NCBI GenBank assembly: GCA_964529795.1
Contig: CAZGXM010000051.1
Coordinates: forward strand, 1-20,227
From: CAZGXM01 sp964529795
Lineage (GTDB): Bacteria; Bacillota; JADQBR01
DNA length: 20,227 nt
Reading direction: 5' to 3'
A program made the translations under genes and the position numbers. Positions within the stretch are counted from its first letter, which is position 1; every line of letters starts with the position of its first letter. Shown here one piece after another: positions 6,538 through 14,010 of the stretch. The notes below the pieces were generated by a model. The model worked only from the letters and a program-made list of their open reading frames with translations. It ran no database searches and was not told the origin of the DNA.

Positions 6538-8511
6538 TTGAGTGATTGTCATATCTATCATAACTCTCATGAAGAAACCTACAGGAAACCGTTTGGAGCA
6601 GTTGCCTGCGGATGTTCCGTGACCATCCGGCTGAAAGTGACATCGACGGACCCGCCCCGGGATGTTTCATTGAGATTGGTCAGGGGGAATGAGGACGGGT
6701 TTGAGACACGCTTTATGTACCTGGTCGACCATAACGATGACAGCAGGCTTTACGAGACCCGTATCACCGCACCGCCTGCACCGGGACTGCTCTGGTATTA
6801 TTTTACCGTTACTCTTCACGGGCAGGTTTTATATTACGGAAATAACCGCCGTTGCTTGGGCGGTAAAGGTCAGGTCACCCCGGGACTTCCCCCGGCTTAC
6901 CAGATTACGGTTTACGCCAAAGATACCGCCACTCCCGGCTGGTTTAAAGAGGTGGTAATTTACCAGATATACGTGGACCGCTTTTACAACGGCAACGCGG
7001 ACGGGAAGATACTGAATCCGAAGGAGAAGGCTTTTATCCATGCGCATTGGGAAGACAGCCCTTTTTACGTGCGTGATATTGATACCGGTGAGGTTGCTCG
7101 CTGGGATTTTTTTGGCGGGAACCTGGCCGGAGTGAGAAAAAAATTGCCCTATTTGCAGGAACTGGGTGTCAAGGTTATTTATTTTAATCCTATTTTTCTG
7201 TCTCCCAGTAACCACAAGTACGACACCGCCGATTACAAGCAAATTGACCCCATGTACGGCGACAATGAGGAGTTCCGCCTGCTGTGTGAGCAGGCGGCAG
7301 AGATGGGCATCCATATCATACTGGACGGTGTCTTCAGTCATACCGGCAGCGACAGCATTTATTTCAATAAGAAAGGCAACTACCCTTCCCTGGGGGCCTA
7401 CCAGTCGCCGGAATCTCCTTATTACACATGGTACCGTTTTAATGAATACCCTGACAAGTACGAGTCGTGGTGGGGGATTGACACCCTGCCCAATGTCAAC
7501 GAACTGGAACCCAGTTACCAGGATTTCATTCTCCACGACCGGGACAGCGTGGTACGACACTGGATGAGACTGGGCGCCAAGGGCTGGCGGCTGGATGTAG
7601 CGGACGAGCTGCCGGACCAATTTATCAAAAAACTGCGCCGGACCGTCAAAGATGTGGATGCGGAAGCGGTAATTATCGGTGAGGTGTGGGAGGATGCGTC
7701 CAACAAGATCAGTTACGGTGAGAGAAGAGAATACTTGTTGGGTGACGAACTGGATTCGGTGACGAATTATCCTTTCAGAAATATCTTGGTAGAGTTTTTT
7801 TTGCAGCGGCGAAGCACGGCGGACACCTACCGGGCGTTGATGAGCCTCTTTGAGAACTACCCGCTGGAGCATTTTTATTCCATCATGAACCTGTTGGGTA
7901 GTCATGACACACCGCGAATACTGACGGTGCTGGGAGAGGCCCCCAAGGAGCATATCCTGACCCAGCGGCAAAAGGCTGATTTTTCCCTGCCTGCCGAACA
8001 GAGGCTGCTTGGCATCAAACGGCTGAAACTGCTGGTGCTTGTCCAGATGACATTTCCCGGAGTGCCCTGTATTTACTACGGCGATGAGGCCGGTGCTGAA
8101 GGTTACGGGGACCCTTATAACCGGGGTACCTACCCGTGGGGAAGGGAAGAGGGGGAATTGTTAAACTGGTACAAGAAGCTGGTTAATTTGCGAAACGACC
8201 ATGACGTCTTGAAAACAGGAGAATGGATACCGGTGCAGGCCGGCCCGGATATTTTCTGTTATCTCCGGCGGATAACAGAGGGCAGGGACGTGTTCGGGCA
8301 GCCAAGGGAAGACGGCCTGGCGGTACTGCTCTGCCACCGGGGAGAGAGCGGACGGAAGTTACTGACCCTGGACCTGGAAAAATGGTGCGCCGGGGGTGTT
8401 TTGGTTGACGTGCTTAACGATGACCGGGAATACACCCTGGAAAACGGCAAGCTGGTGGTAACACTGGAGCCGTTGGCGGGGAAACTCTTACTTAAAGCTT
8501 CGGGGGAATGA
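6538..8511 (+). CDS. GH13 alpha-amylase/neopullulanase-like glycosidase
   Basis: Predicted to hydrolyse or rearrange alpha-1,4 (and possibly alpha-1,6) glucan bonds. Residues about 20-125 form an N-terminal beta-sandwich of the CBM34/CBM48 kind, and the TIM barrel begins near WFKEVVIYQIYVDRF (135-149). The GH13 conserved regions are present: DGVFSHTG (263-270), GWRLDVADEL (349-358, nucleophile D353), GEVWED (381-386, acid/base E382) and GSHDTPR (454-460, stabilising D457). Its 657 residues suit cyclomaltodextrinase/neopullulanase or GH13 glycosidases of Clostridia. No signal peptide is seen, so action on intracellular glucan or imported maltodextrin is likely. The TTG start is set by AAGGGGAGG at 6522-6530. 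The stop overlaps the malQ ATG by 4 bases, implying translational coupling. Confidence 0.88.
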   Translation: MSDCHIYHNSHEETYRKPFGAVACGCSVTIRLKVTSTDPPRDVSLRLVRGNEDGFETRFMYLVDHNDDSRLYETRITAPPAPGLLWYYFTVTLHGQVLYYGNNRRCLGGKGQVTPGLPPAYQITVYAKDTATPGWFKEVVIYQIYVDRFYNGNADGKILNPKEKAFIHAHWEDSPFYVRDIDTGEVARWDFFGGNLAGVRKKLPYLQELGVKVIYFNPIFLSPSNHKYDTADYKQIDPMYGDNEEFRLLCEQAAEMGIHIILDGVFSHTGSDSIYFNKKGNYPSLGAYQSPESPYYTWYRFNEYPDKYESWWGIDTLPNVNELEPSYQDFILHDRDSVVRHWMRLGAKGWRLDVADELPDQFIKKLRRTVKDVDAEAVIIGEVWEDASNKISYGERREYLLGDELDSVTNYPFRNILVEFFLQRRSTADTYRALMSLFENYPLEHFYSIMNLLGSHDTPRILTVLGEAPKEHILTQRQKADFSLPAEQRLLGIKRLKLLVLVQMTFPGVPCIYYGDEAGAEGYGDPYNRGTYPWGREEGELLNWYKKLVNLRNDHDVLKTGEWIPVQAGPDIFCYLRRITEGRDVFGQPREDGLAVLLCHRGESGRKLLTLDLEKWCAGGVLVDVLNDDREYTLENGKLVVTLEPLAGKLLLKASGE

Positions 8512-10022
8512 TGCTTCTTATGAATACGGACAGGCAATGCGGTATTCTCCTGCATCCCACATCCCTGCCTTCTCAACACGGTATCGGCGACTTGGGCCCG
8601 GAAGCCTTCAGGTTTGTGGACTTCCTCCGGGAAAGCGGCCAGAGCCTGTGGCAGGTACTTCCCCTAAACCCGGTAGGCTATGGCTGGTCGCCTTATCAAA
8701 GCCCGTCGGCCTTTGCGGGAAACATCCTTTTAATCAGTATCCACGGGTTGCTGGAAGAAGGTTTGCTGGAGGAGAAGGACCTGGAAACGCTGGACAGGTC
8801 TGATTTTCCCGGTGAATGGGTGGACTTTCCCGCCGTAAAAAAGTACAAGGAAACACTGCTGAAAAAAGCCTTTGCTAAATTTGATCAAAGCGCTAAGAGT
8901 GGGGACTACCTCCGGTTTTTGGATGAGAAAGCTTATTGGCTTCATGATTACTCCCTGTTTATGGCCCTGAAGGAATATTTCGGAGGGGCAGCCTGGCATC
9001 ACTGGACGGCAACCGCTGCGGCCCGGGACCGCGGGGCTATGGAGTATTACCGCAAACTGTTGAGTGACGGTATTCGCTACCATTGTTTCAAACAGTTCAT
9101 TTTTCACAAGCAGTGGCTGCGGTTAAAAAAGTATGCCAACGACCAGGGGATTAAAGTAATCGGGGACATTCCCATTTACGTTTCCTACGACAGCAGCGAT
9201 GTCTGGAGCAATCCGGAGCTTTTCAAGCTGGATAAAAGCGGCAGGCCCGCTGCCGTGGCCGGAGTGCCCCCCGACTATTTCAGCAAGACCGGGCAGCTAT
9301 GGGGAAACCCTTTATACAACTGGGACAGGATGAGGCAAGATGGGTACCTCTGGTGGCGGCGGCGGCTGGAAAACACCTTTCAACTGGTGGATATTGCCCG
9401 GATAGACCATTTCCGCGGCTTTGAGGCCTACTGGGAGGTTCCGGTGGGGGCGAAGACCGCCGCCCGCGGCCGGTGGGTCAAGGGACCGGGACAGGACTTT
9501 TTTGAAACTATTGAAGGTTGTTTGGGCAAACTGCCGGTAATTGCCGAGGACCTGGGTTTTATTACCCCTCAGGTGGTGGCTTTGAAAGACAGGTTTAATT
9601 TTATGGGCATGCAGGTACTGCAGTTTGCCTTTGAAAGTGATGAGAAGGAACTGTTTAATGCCCTTTTTGAAAGAAATATTGTTCTGTATACGGGGACTCA
9701 CGATAATGACACTGTTCTTGGTTGGTACCGGCGGTCCCTGTCCCGGACACCGCAGGTGGCCAGACATGCACGGATTTTTTTCGGCATCCAGCCAAGACAG
9801 CCTGCCGGGGAGATATGTCATGGCTTTATAGAGATTGCCTACAGCAGCAATGCAGCAAAAGTTATCATCCCGCTCCAGGATGTCCTTTGCCTGGACGACA
9901 ATGCGCGCATGAATACTCCCGGCACCGCCACCGGCAACTGGCAGTGGCGGTGCCCAAGCGACAGGCTTGACCGGGAGACCATGGCAAGCTTAAAAGACAT
10001 GGCCTCCAGATACAGGCGGTAA
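8508..10022 (+). CDS. malQ: 4-alpha-glucanotransferase (amylomaltase, GH77)
   Basis: Transfers alpha-1,4-glucan segments between chains, typically processing maltodextrins released by amylase. The signature GILLHPTSLPSQHGIGDLG is at residues 12-30. The GH77 catalytic triad is visible: nucleophile D300 in ARIDHFRGFEAYW, acid/base E347 in AEDLGFITP and D399 in GTHDNDTVLGW. Its 504 residues match bacterial and plant-type MalQ. The ATG at 8508 overlaps the upstream stop (ATGA); in-frame ATGs at 8511 and 8520 are also possible, since the GGGGG at 8502-8506 sits very close to the first. Together with the GH13 gene it forms a glucan-degrading or remodelling unit. Confidence 0.94.
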   Translation: MMLLMNTDRQCGILLHPTSLPSQHGIGDLGPEAFRFVDFLRESGQSLWQVLPLNPVGYGWSPYQSPSAFAGNILLISIHGLLEEGLLEEKDLETLDRSDFPGEWVDFPAVKKYKETLLKKAFAKFDQSAKSGDYLRFLDEKAYWLHDYSLFMALKEYFGGAAWHHWTATAAARDRGAMEYYRKLLSDGIRYHCFKQFIFHKQWLRLKKYANDQGIKVIGDIPIYVSYDSSDVWSNPELFKLDKSGRPAAVAGVPPDYFSKTGQLWGNPLYNWDRMRQDGYLWWRRRLENTFQLVDIARIDHFRGFEAYWEVPVGAKTAARGRWVKGPGQDFFETIEGCLGKLPVIAEDLGFITPQVVALKDRFNFMGMQVLQFAFESDEKELFNALFERNIVLYTGTHDNDTVLGWYRRSLSRTPQVARHARIFFGIQPRQPAGEICHGFIEIAYSSNAAKVIIPLQDVLCLDDNARMNTPGTATGNWQWRCPSDRLDRETMASLKDMASRYRR

Positions 10023-10023
10023 C

Positions 10024-10060
10024 GGGGTTCCCTTTTCCGGGACGAACCCCTTGTTATTTA
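10024..10060 (+). terminator. Terminator after malQ
   Basis: GGGGTTC (10024-10030) pairs with GAACCCC (10044-10050), followed by TTGTTATTTA. It starts just after the malQ stop and lies in the gap between converging genes (10023-10130), where no coding sequence is seen. Confidence 0.6.
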
Positions 10061-10130
10061 GTTGCGATGATCCACGGAGTAGTGGCGACTTTAGTTAAGG
10101 AAGGCTTTTACGGGGCTTTTTGTCCCTCCT

Positions 10131-11705
10131 CTACGTATATACCCGGTAATCAATGTTGGGAAAGATATTGTCCTCCGCGGCGATTTCGTAAAGCCACTGT
10201 TTGTTGATTTTTCCCGCGGCCAGACTGTCATAGAGCCGGTGAAAGCGTTCCAGGTGCTTGTCGGTGCGCTCACGGGCGTAGCCCACCATGGTGCCGGTTT
10301 TCATAATAAAGGCCCAGTCGCTGCTTTGAGCAAGCAGTAGTTCCCGCGCGGCCTGGTTCAGGGCCTGTTTTTTTATGCCCCGGGCATGGGGAAAAGCATT
10401 GGCCATTTCTATCATCATTCTTGCCGCCCTGTGCAGGTGCCGGTAAACCCAATCGTTGCTTTGTTCCAGCCATACAGCATTATAGCCCTCATTGCCCCAG
10501 CTGGACTGGCAGGGTACCGCCGGCTGGTTATGCGGGTAACGTTCCAGATAATCTGCCGGGGATATCAATTCCAGTTCATCCTGATCACAAACAATTTTTC
10601 TAATCAAGAACTCCAGCCATTGAGGGCCTTCAAACCACCAGTGACCGAACAATTCGGCATCGTACGGGGCTACTACCATGGGCGGCCTGTCCATATGGCT
10701 TTTGAGATACCGGGCCTGCAAACAGCGATTAAAAAGAAAGTTGCCTGCATGTATTACCGTTTTTTCCCTGGCCCACTCGGGATTATAGGGAGCCTTATGA
10801 TCACCTTTTCCGGTAATACGATAGTATTTAATCCCGGTATGGGTCCGGTGGCGGTGGGGAATAAAGCGTTTAATATAATTCCAATCCAGGTCATAGCCAA
10901 TGTCCCGGTAGTATTCCCGGTAGTCATAGTCTCCCGGGTATCCCTCATCGGCGCTCCAGACCTGTTTGGCGGTCTCCATATCCCTGGCAAAGGCAGCGAC
11001 ACTTGCGGGTGTGATTACCGGTGCATAGGTAGCGTAACGGGGCTGAGGACGGGCAAAAAGAAGCCCGTGACTGTCAACAAAAAAGTATTTGATACCTTCT
11101 TCGGCAAGGTATTCTTCCACACCAGGGTAATAGCCGCATTCCGGCAGCCAGAACCCCGGTGGTGTCTCATCAAAAATTTCCCGGTGGCACTCTACGGCAT
11201 ACTTGATTTGTGCTTTTACGGCCTGAGGCTGTTCTGTAAGCAGGGGGAGATAAGCGTGAGTTGCCCCCGAAGTGATTATCTCCAGGCGGTTGGCATCTTT
11301 AAATTTCTTAAAGGCGGTAGTTAAATCACGGGCATAGTATTCGTAGATAATTTCCACCTCTTCAAACCAGTCCCGGTACATTTGCGCCAACCGGTGGAAG
11401 TGGGGCTCATTTTCCGTACGGCTGATTTCTGCTGCCGCCAATTCACGGAGGTTATCGAGAAAATCCATGTACCTGTCACTTAACAAGCGGTCCTGAAGCA
11501 TATGTACCAGTGGTGGACTGAGGGATAGGGTGAGACGGAAAAAGAGCCCGTCACCGACCAGCCGGTCCAACATTTTTACCAATGGAATGTAGCATTCGGT
11601 GAGGGCCTCAAAAAACCACCGTTCCTGCAGAAAATAACTTTTATCCCGGTGCCGCACAAAAGGAAGATGGGCATGGAGCACCAGGCTTAGATACCCGTTT
11701 GGCAT
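10131..11705 (-). CDS. 1,4-alpha-glucan branching enzyme, GH57 family
   Basis: Predicted to cut alpha-1,4-glucan and re-attach the chain through alpha-1,6 bonds, giving branched glycogen. It starts MPNGYLSLVLHAHLPFVRH, with the GH57 HAHLPF motif at 11-16. The nucleophile E189 is in GFWLPECGYYPG, and D349 is in APYDAELFGHWWFEGPQW, matching the Glu/Asp pair of GH57 branching enzymes. A DUF1957-type C-terminal helical region follows (about residues 430-520). Its 524 residues agree with archaeal and bacterial GH57 branching enzymes. The start ATG directly follows the DUF4912 stop (TAAATG), so the two are cotranscribed and probably coupled. It fills the GlgB role missing from the plus-strand cluster. 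Confidence 0.9.
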   Translation of the reverse strand: MPNGYLSLVLHAHLPFVRHRDKSYFLQERWFFEALTECYIPLVKMLDRLVGDGLFFRLTLSLSPPLVHMLQDRLLSDRYMDFLDNLRELAAAEISRTENEPHFHRLAQMYRDWFEEVEIIYEYYARDLTTAFKKFKDANRLEIITSGATHAYLPLLTEQPQAVKAQIKYAVECHREIFDETPPGFWLPECGYYPGVEEYLAEEGIKYFFVDSHGLLFARPQPRYATYAPVITPASVAAFARDMETAKQVWSADEGYPGDYDYREYYRDIGYDLDWNYIKRFIPHRHRTHTGIKYYRITGKGDHKAPYNPEWAREKTVIHAGNFLFNRCLQARYLKSHMDRPPMVVAPYDAELFGHWWFEGPQWLEFLIRKIVCDQDELELISPADYLERYPHNQPAVPCQSSWGNEGYNAVWLEQSNDWVYRHLHRAARMMIEMANAFPHARGIKKQALNQAARELLLAQSSDWAFIMKTGTMVGYARERTDKHLERFHRLYDSLAAGKINKQWLYEIAAEDNIFPNIDYRVYT

Positions 11706-12239
11706 TTAATCATTCCTTTCGTATATGTACTCTGAGGCCTTCCCGAAATGACGACCACCGGCAGTCACCCAAACTTCGTCAATAGGCTGCCAGCGAGGGT
11801 CAATTACGCCTTTGCTGTCAAAAGGAGTGGTTACCCGCCGGGACCTGGCCAATGCTTTAAAAGTGCCGTCAGGCAGGCGCAGGCCGATTTCCAGCACATA
11901 TGTTTCCCCGGCCTGTAAATTTTTGATATGCCAGTTGTCCGCTTCGGGGGTAAGTTCAATATCAAAATAAGGGGTATGTTTCGGGTCAAATTGGTTTGTA
12001 CCTGTCAGGTGGTAGACTCTGAGTATCTTTTGCCCATGCCTGTTGTCCGTAAGCTTCTCCGGTAAATCCCAGTAAGCAAATAACCAGTGGGGATCCCTGG
12101 CCATGACGGTAAGATGTTCCCTGGAAACTTCCTTCCCCAGGCCGGGTTTGCGCTGGGGTTGCGTGCGTACGTAGTATGCCAGGTAACCAAAAAACAGCAC
12201 TAGCAGGAGCACACCCACAACTGTCCAAAATGCTACCAT
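11706..12239 (-). CDS. Membrane-anchored DUF4912 protein
   Basis: A 177-residue protein with an N-terminal transmembrane helix (about residues 4-24, WTVVGVLLLVLFFGYLAYYV) and a DUF4912 domain containing LTVMARDPHWLFAYWDLPE (about 43-61) and a beta-rich remainder through GETYVLEIGL and VWVTAGG. The biochemical role of DUF4912 is not established; association with GH57 branching enzymes and glycogen genes is a known genomic pattern as I recall it. Here it is immediately upstream of the branching enzyme. One possibility is that it binds glucan or tethers the enzyme to the membrane. The ATG at 12239 is preceded by AAAGGAGAG on the minus strand. Confidence 0.8.
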   Translation of the reverse strand: MVAFWTVVGVLLLVLFFGYLAYYVRTQPQRKPGLGKEVSREHLTVMARDPHWLFAYWDLPEKLTDNRHGQKILRVYHLTGTNQFDPKHTPYFDIELTPEADNWHIKNLQAGETYVLEIGLRLPDGTFKALARSRRVTTPFDSKGVIDPRWQPIDEVWVTAGGRHFGKASEYIYERND

Positions 12240-12299
12240 GATGCAACTCTCCTTTTTGTTGATAAAAAAATCTACTTTATGGAATAATGTCTAGTGTTT

Positions 12300-12328
12300 A
12301 TTATAACCACATCGTGGTGATATATAAT
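12300..12328. promoter_or_regulatory. Symmetric divergent -10 boxes around a palindrome
   Basis: TATAAT occurs on the minus strand (12305-12300) and on the plus strand (12323-12328). Between them ACCAC-ATC-GTGGT (12306-12318) is a perfect dyad. The minus-strand box is 60 bases before the DUF4912 ATG and is the likely promoter of the DUF4912/branching-enzyme operon. Neither box has a good TTGACA at the right distance, so an activator or operator function of the dyad is plausible (inference). Confidence 0.45.
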
Positions 12329-12370
12329 GTATCTTTGAAATTGCCAAAAACTCATTTCACGTACATATTT

Positions 12371-12411
12371 TGCCGGGAGTGGGACACTTGCCGGGAGAAA
12401 TTGTGCCGGAG
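12371..12411 (+). repeat. Three short direct repeats TGCCGG(G)AG
   Basis: TGCCGGGAG at 12371-12379 and 12389-12397, then TGCCGGAG at 12404-12411, spaced 18 and 15 bases apart in the intergenic region. They could be a multi-copy protein binding site or decayed tandem repeats. No gene is seen in 12240-12536. Confidence 0.3.
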
Positions 12412-12458
12412 AACGGTACTGTAGTCACCTCATCCCCGGATTCTTTTTTTGCGGTAGT

Positions 12459-12507
12459 GTCAATGACGACATTGACTTTGTCAGTATCTTTATTACTTAA
12501 GGATAAT
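12459..12507 (+). promoter_or_regulatory. Promoter of the CPBP gene with upstream dyad
   Basis: TTGTCA (12478-12483), an 18-base spacer and GATAAT (12502-12507) form a housekeeping-type promoter 30 bases before the first CPBP gene. Immediately upstream, GTCAATG (12459-12465)/CATTGAC (12470-12476) is a perfect 7-bp dyad with a 4-base loop, placed where an activator or repressor could contact polymerase. Confidence 0.5.
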
Positions 12508-12536
12508 AGGATATACTGAATGGGGGAGGTTCAAAG

Positions 12537-13241
12537 ATGAAAGATAACCGGGTGCCCTGGAATGTTGCCGACGCCTTGACCGCATTACTGGTGATTTCCG
12601 GCGCAAGTTTCCTGGCGGGCAGTGTGGTGCTGCCGCTGCTGAACGGTTTTCAGGCGGGAGTGAAAGCGCAGTTCATCCTGGGCGGGACGATACAGACGCT
12701 GCTCATTTTTTTGGTGTTGTACTATTACCTGGTTTTAAAGTACAGCGGTTCCTTCAAACAAATCGGCTATCTGTGCAAGCCTTTTGCCCGCACATTTTTG
12801 ACCGCTTTTCGTTGGGGAGTGGGTATTTTTGTCGTGGTTATCCTGTCAGGCACCGTTATTGACCGGCTGGTACCCGGGCAGCCGCAATTACAACCTTTTG
12901 CAAAACTGGTGCTGGAAGCGGAAAACGGTCGCGACCTGTTGCTGCCTTTATTTCTGGCTGTAATAATTGCCCCCCTGGGTGAGGAATCCTTTTTCCGGGG
13001 GTTTTTATATCCCGCTCTCAAACAGCGCATTGGGCTTACGGGAGGGCTGATAGTGGCAGGGGTAATTTTCGGCCTCATGCATTTTGATTTGTTGAGGCTT
13101 GTACCGCTTAGTTTGGGTGGTATTGGTTTGGCTTGGCTTTACGAACGGACGGGCACTATTTACGCTCCCATTGTTGCCCACGGTGTCTGGAATGGTATCA
13201 TGGTGCTGATGCTGTTTGCTGCCGCCAAGGGTGTTGGATAA
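12537..13241 (+). CDS. CPBP family intramembrane metalloprotease (first of two)
   Basis: A 234-residue polytopic membrane protein of the CPBP (CAAX protease and bacteriocin-processing) family. The motifs are complete: EESFFRGF with E149, E150 and R154; FGLMHFD with H182; and HGVWNG with H215 and N219, the set thought to bind zinc and catalyse cleavage within the membrane. Several hydrophobic segments are visible (about 12-35, 47-67, 90-110, 133-148, 165-183, 205-230). The substrate is unknown; such proteins process prenylated proteins, bacteriocins or signalling proteins. The ATG is preceded by GGGGGAGG at 12522-12529. It is followed by a second CPBP gene and was probably duplicated. Confidence 0.88.
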   Translation: MKDNRVPWNVADALTALLVISGASFLAGSVVLPLLNGFQAGVKAQFILGGTIQTLLIFLVLYYYLVLKYSGSFKQIGYLCKPFARTFLTAFRWGVGIFVVVILSGTVIDRLVPGQPQLQPFAKLVLEAENGRDLLLPLFLAVIIAPLGEESFFRGFLYPALKQRIGLTGGLIVAGVIFGLMHFDLLRLVPLSLGGIGLAWLYERTGTIYAPIVAHGVWNGIMVLMLFAAAKGVG

Positions 13242-13299
13242 CGCGTGGAATAACCAAGTTTTGCTTTTCCAGTTCTGGAAGGTCCCATAAAGGGGGAGG

Positions 13300-13965
13300 T
13301 TGGCCATTAAAGTTCCACTGCCGCCCTGGTCACTGGGCACGGTAATTGCGGTATTGGCAGTCAGAGTTGTGGGTGGTTACCTTTTTGGCAAAATGGCAGG
13401 CGCCTTTGGATTACCCGCAAACTGGTTGAATATCTTTGACAGGCTTTGGCTGATACTGCTGGTTGTGATAGTAAAATACTTGGTTTACGGAGCTGCCTGG
13501 AAGATTGACTTTAAAAAGCTATTATCTTTTACCGCCGCTGGTGTCGGGGCGGGGTTGGCCCTGTTTGTCTTTGCCCAGGGCCTGGAAAAATTACTGGGTT
13601 TCTTTTTTGCGGCGGATAATAGCACTCACCCGTTGGTCCAGCTTGCGGCTCAGGCCAGGTCGTTCCGAGAGTTTCTCATTCCCTTTTTTATCGGCGCCGT
13701 TTTAGCTCCTGTCTCTGAGGAACTGTATTACCGGGGCTTGGCATACCCGGTTTTTAAAAAAAGATGGGGGCTGGTGACAGGTCTACTGGCCAACGGGATA
13801 TTTTTTGCCGCACTGCATTTTAATCCGGTGTGGTTGATAGAAATTATCCTGGTGGCGGTGGCGCTGGCGGTACTTTATGAATTTACCGGCGCGCTGCTGC
13901 CGGGCATGATAGCTCATGGCGTTGTTAACGGTATCAGATTGGTGATGATCTATTTCAAAGCTTAA
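13300..13965 (+). CDS. CPBP family intramembrane metalloprotease (second of two)
   Basis: A polytopic membrane protein of about 220 residues with the full CPBP motif set (TTG-based numbering): SEELYYRGLAYP with E140, E141 and R145; FFAALHFN with H173; and HGVVNGIRL with H206 and N210. It probably cleaves peptides within the membrane; the substrate is unknown. The GGGGGAGG at 13292-13299 abuts the TTG at 13300, which is too close; the in-frame ATT at 13306 lies 6 bases after it, matching the 7-base spacing of the upstream paralogue. The true start may therefore be ATT, or the TTG may be used despite poor spacing. It lies 58 bases after the first CPBP gene and is likely cotranscribed. Confidence 0.87.
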   Translation: MAIKVPLPPWSLGTVIAVLAVRVVGGYLFGKMAGAFGLPANWLNIFDRLWLILLVVIVKYLVYGAAWKIDFKKLLSFTAAGVGAGLALFVFAQGLEKLLGFFFAADNSTHPLVQLAAQARSFREFLIPFFIGAVLAPVSEELYYRGLAYPVFKKRWGLVTGLLANGIFFAALHFNPVWLIEIILVAVALAVLYEFTGALLPGMIAHGVVNGIRLVMIYFKA

Positions 13966-13984
13966 TCACCTTTCCATGCTCATT

Positions 13985-14010
13985 CACCATTAATTATATG
14001 GTGTTTTTTT
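13985..14010 (+). terminator. Terminator after the CPBP pair
   Basis: CACCAT (13985-13990) pairs with ATGGTG (13998-14003) around TAATTAT, followed by seven T. It ends the CPBP operon and abuts the stop of the converging minus-strand gene. Confidence 0.8.

Noticed and set aside
6829..7971. 380-codon open frame on the minus strand
   Set aside because: It is entirely antisense to the GH13 gene, whose catalytic motifs are complete. The antisense protein has no recognisable motif and low-complexity hydrophobic stretches typical of shadow frames.
9312..9821. 169-codon open frame on the minus strand
   Set aside because: It is antisense to malQ in the region carrying the catalytic triad.
10386..11324. 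312-codon open frame on the plus strand
   Set aside because: It is antisense to the GH57 branching enzyme with intact E189 and D349; no ribosome binding site or family signature.
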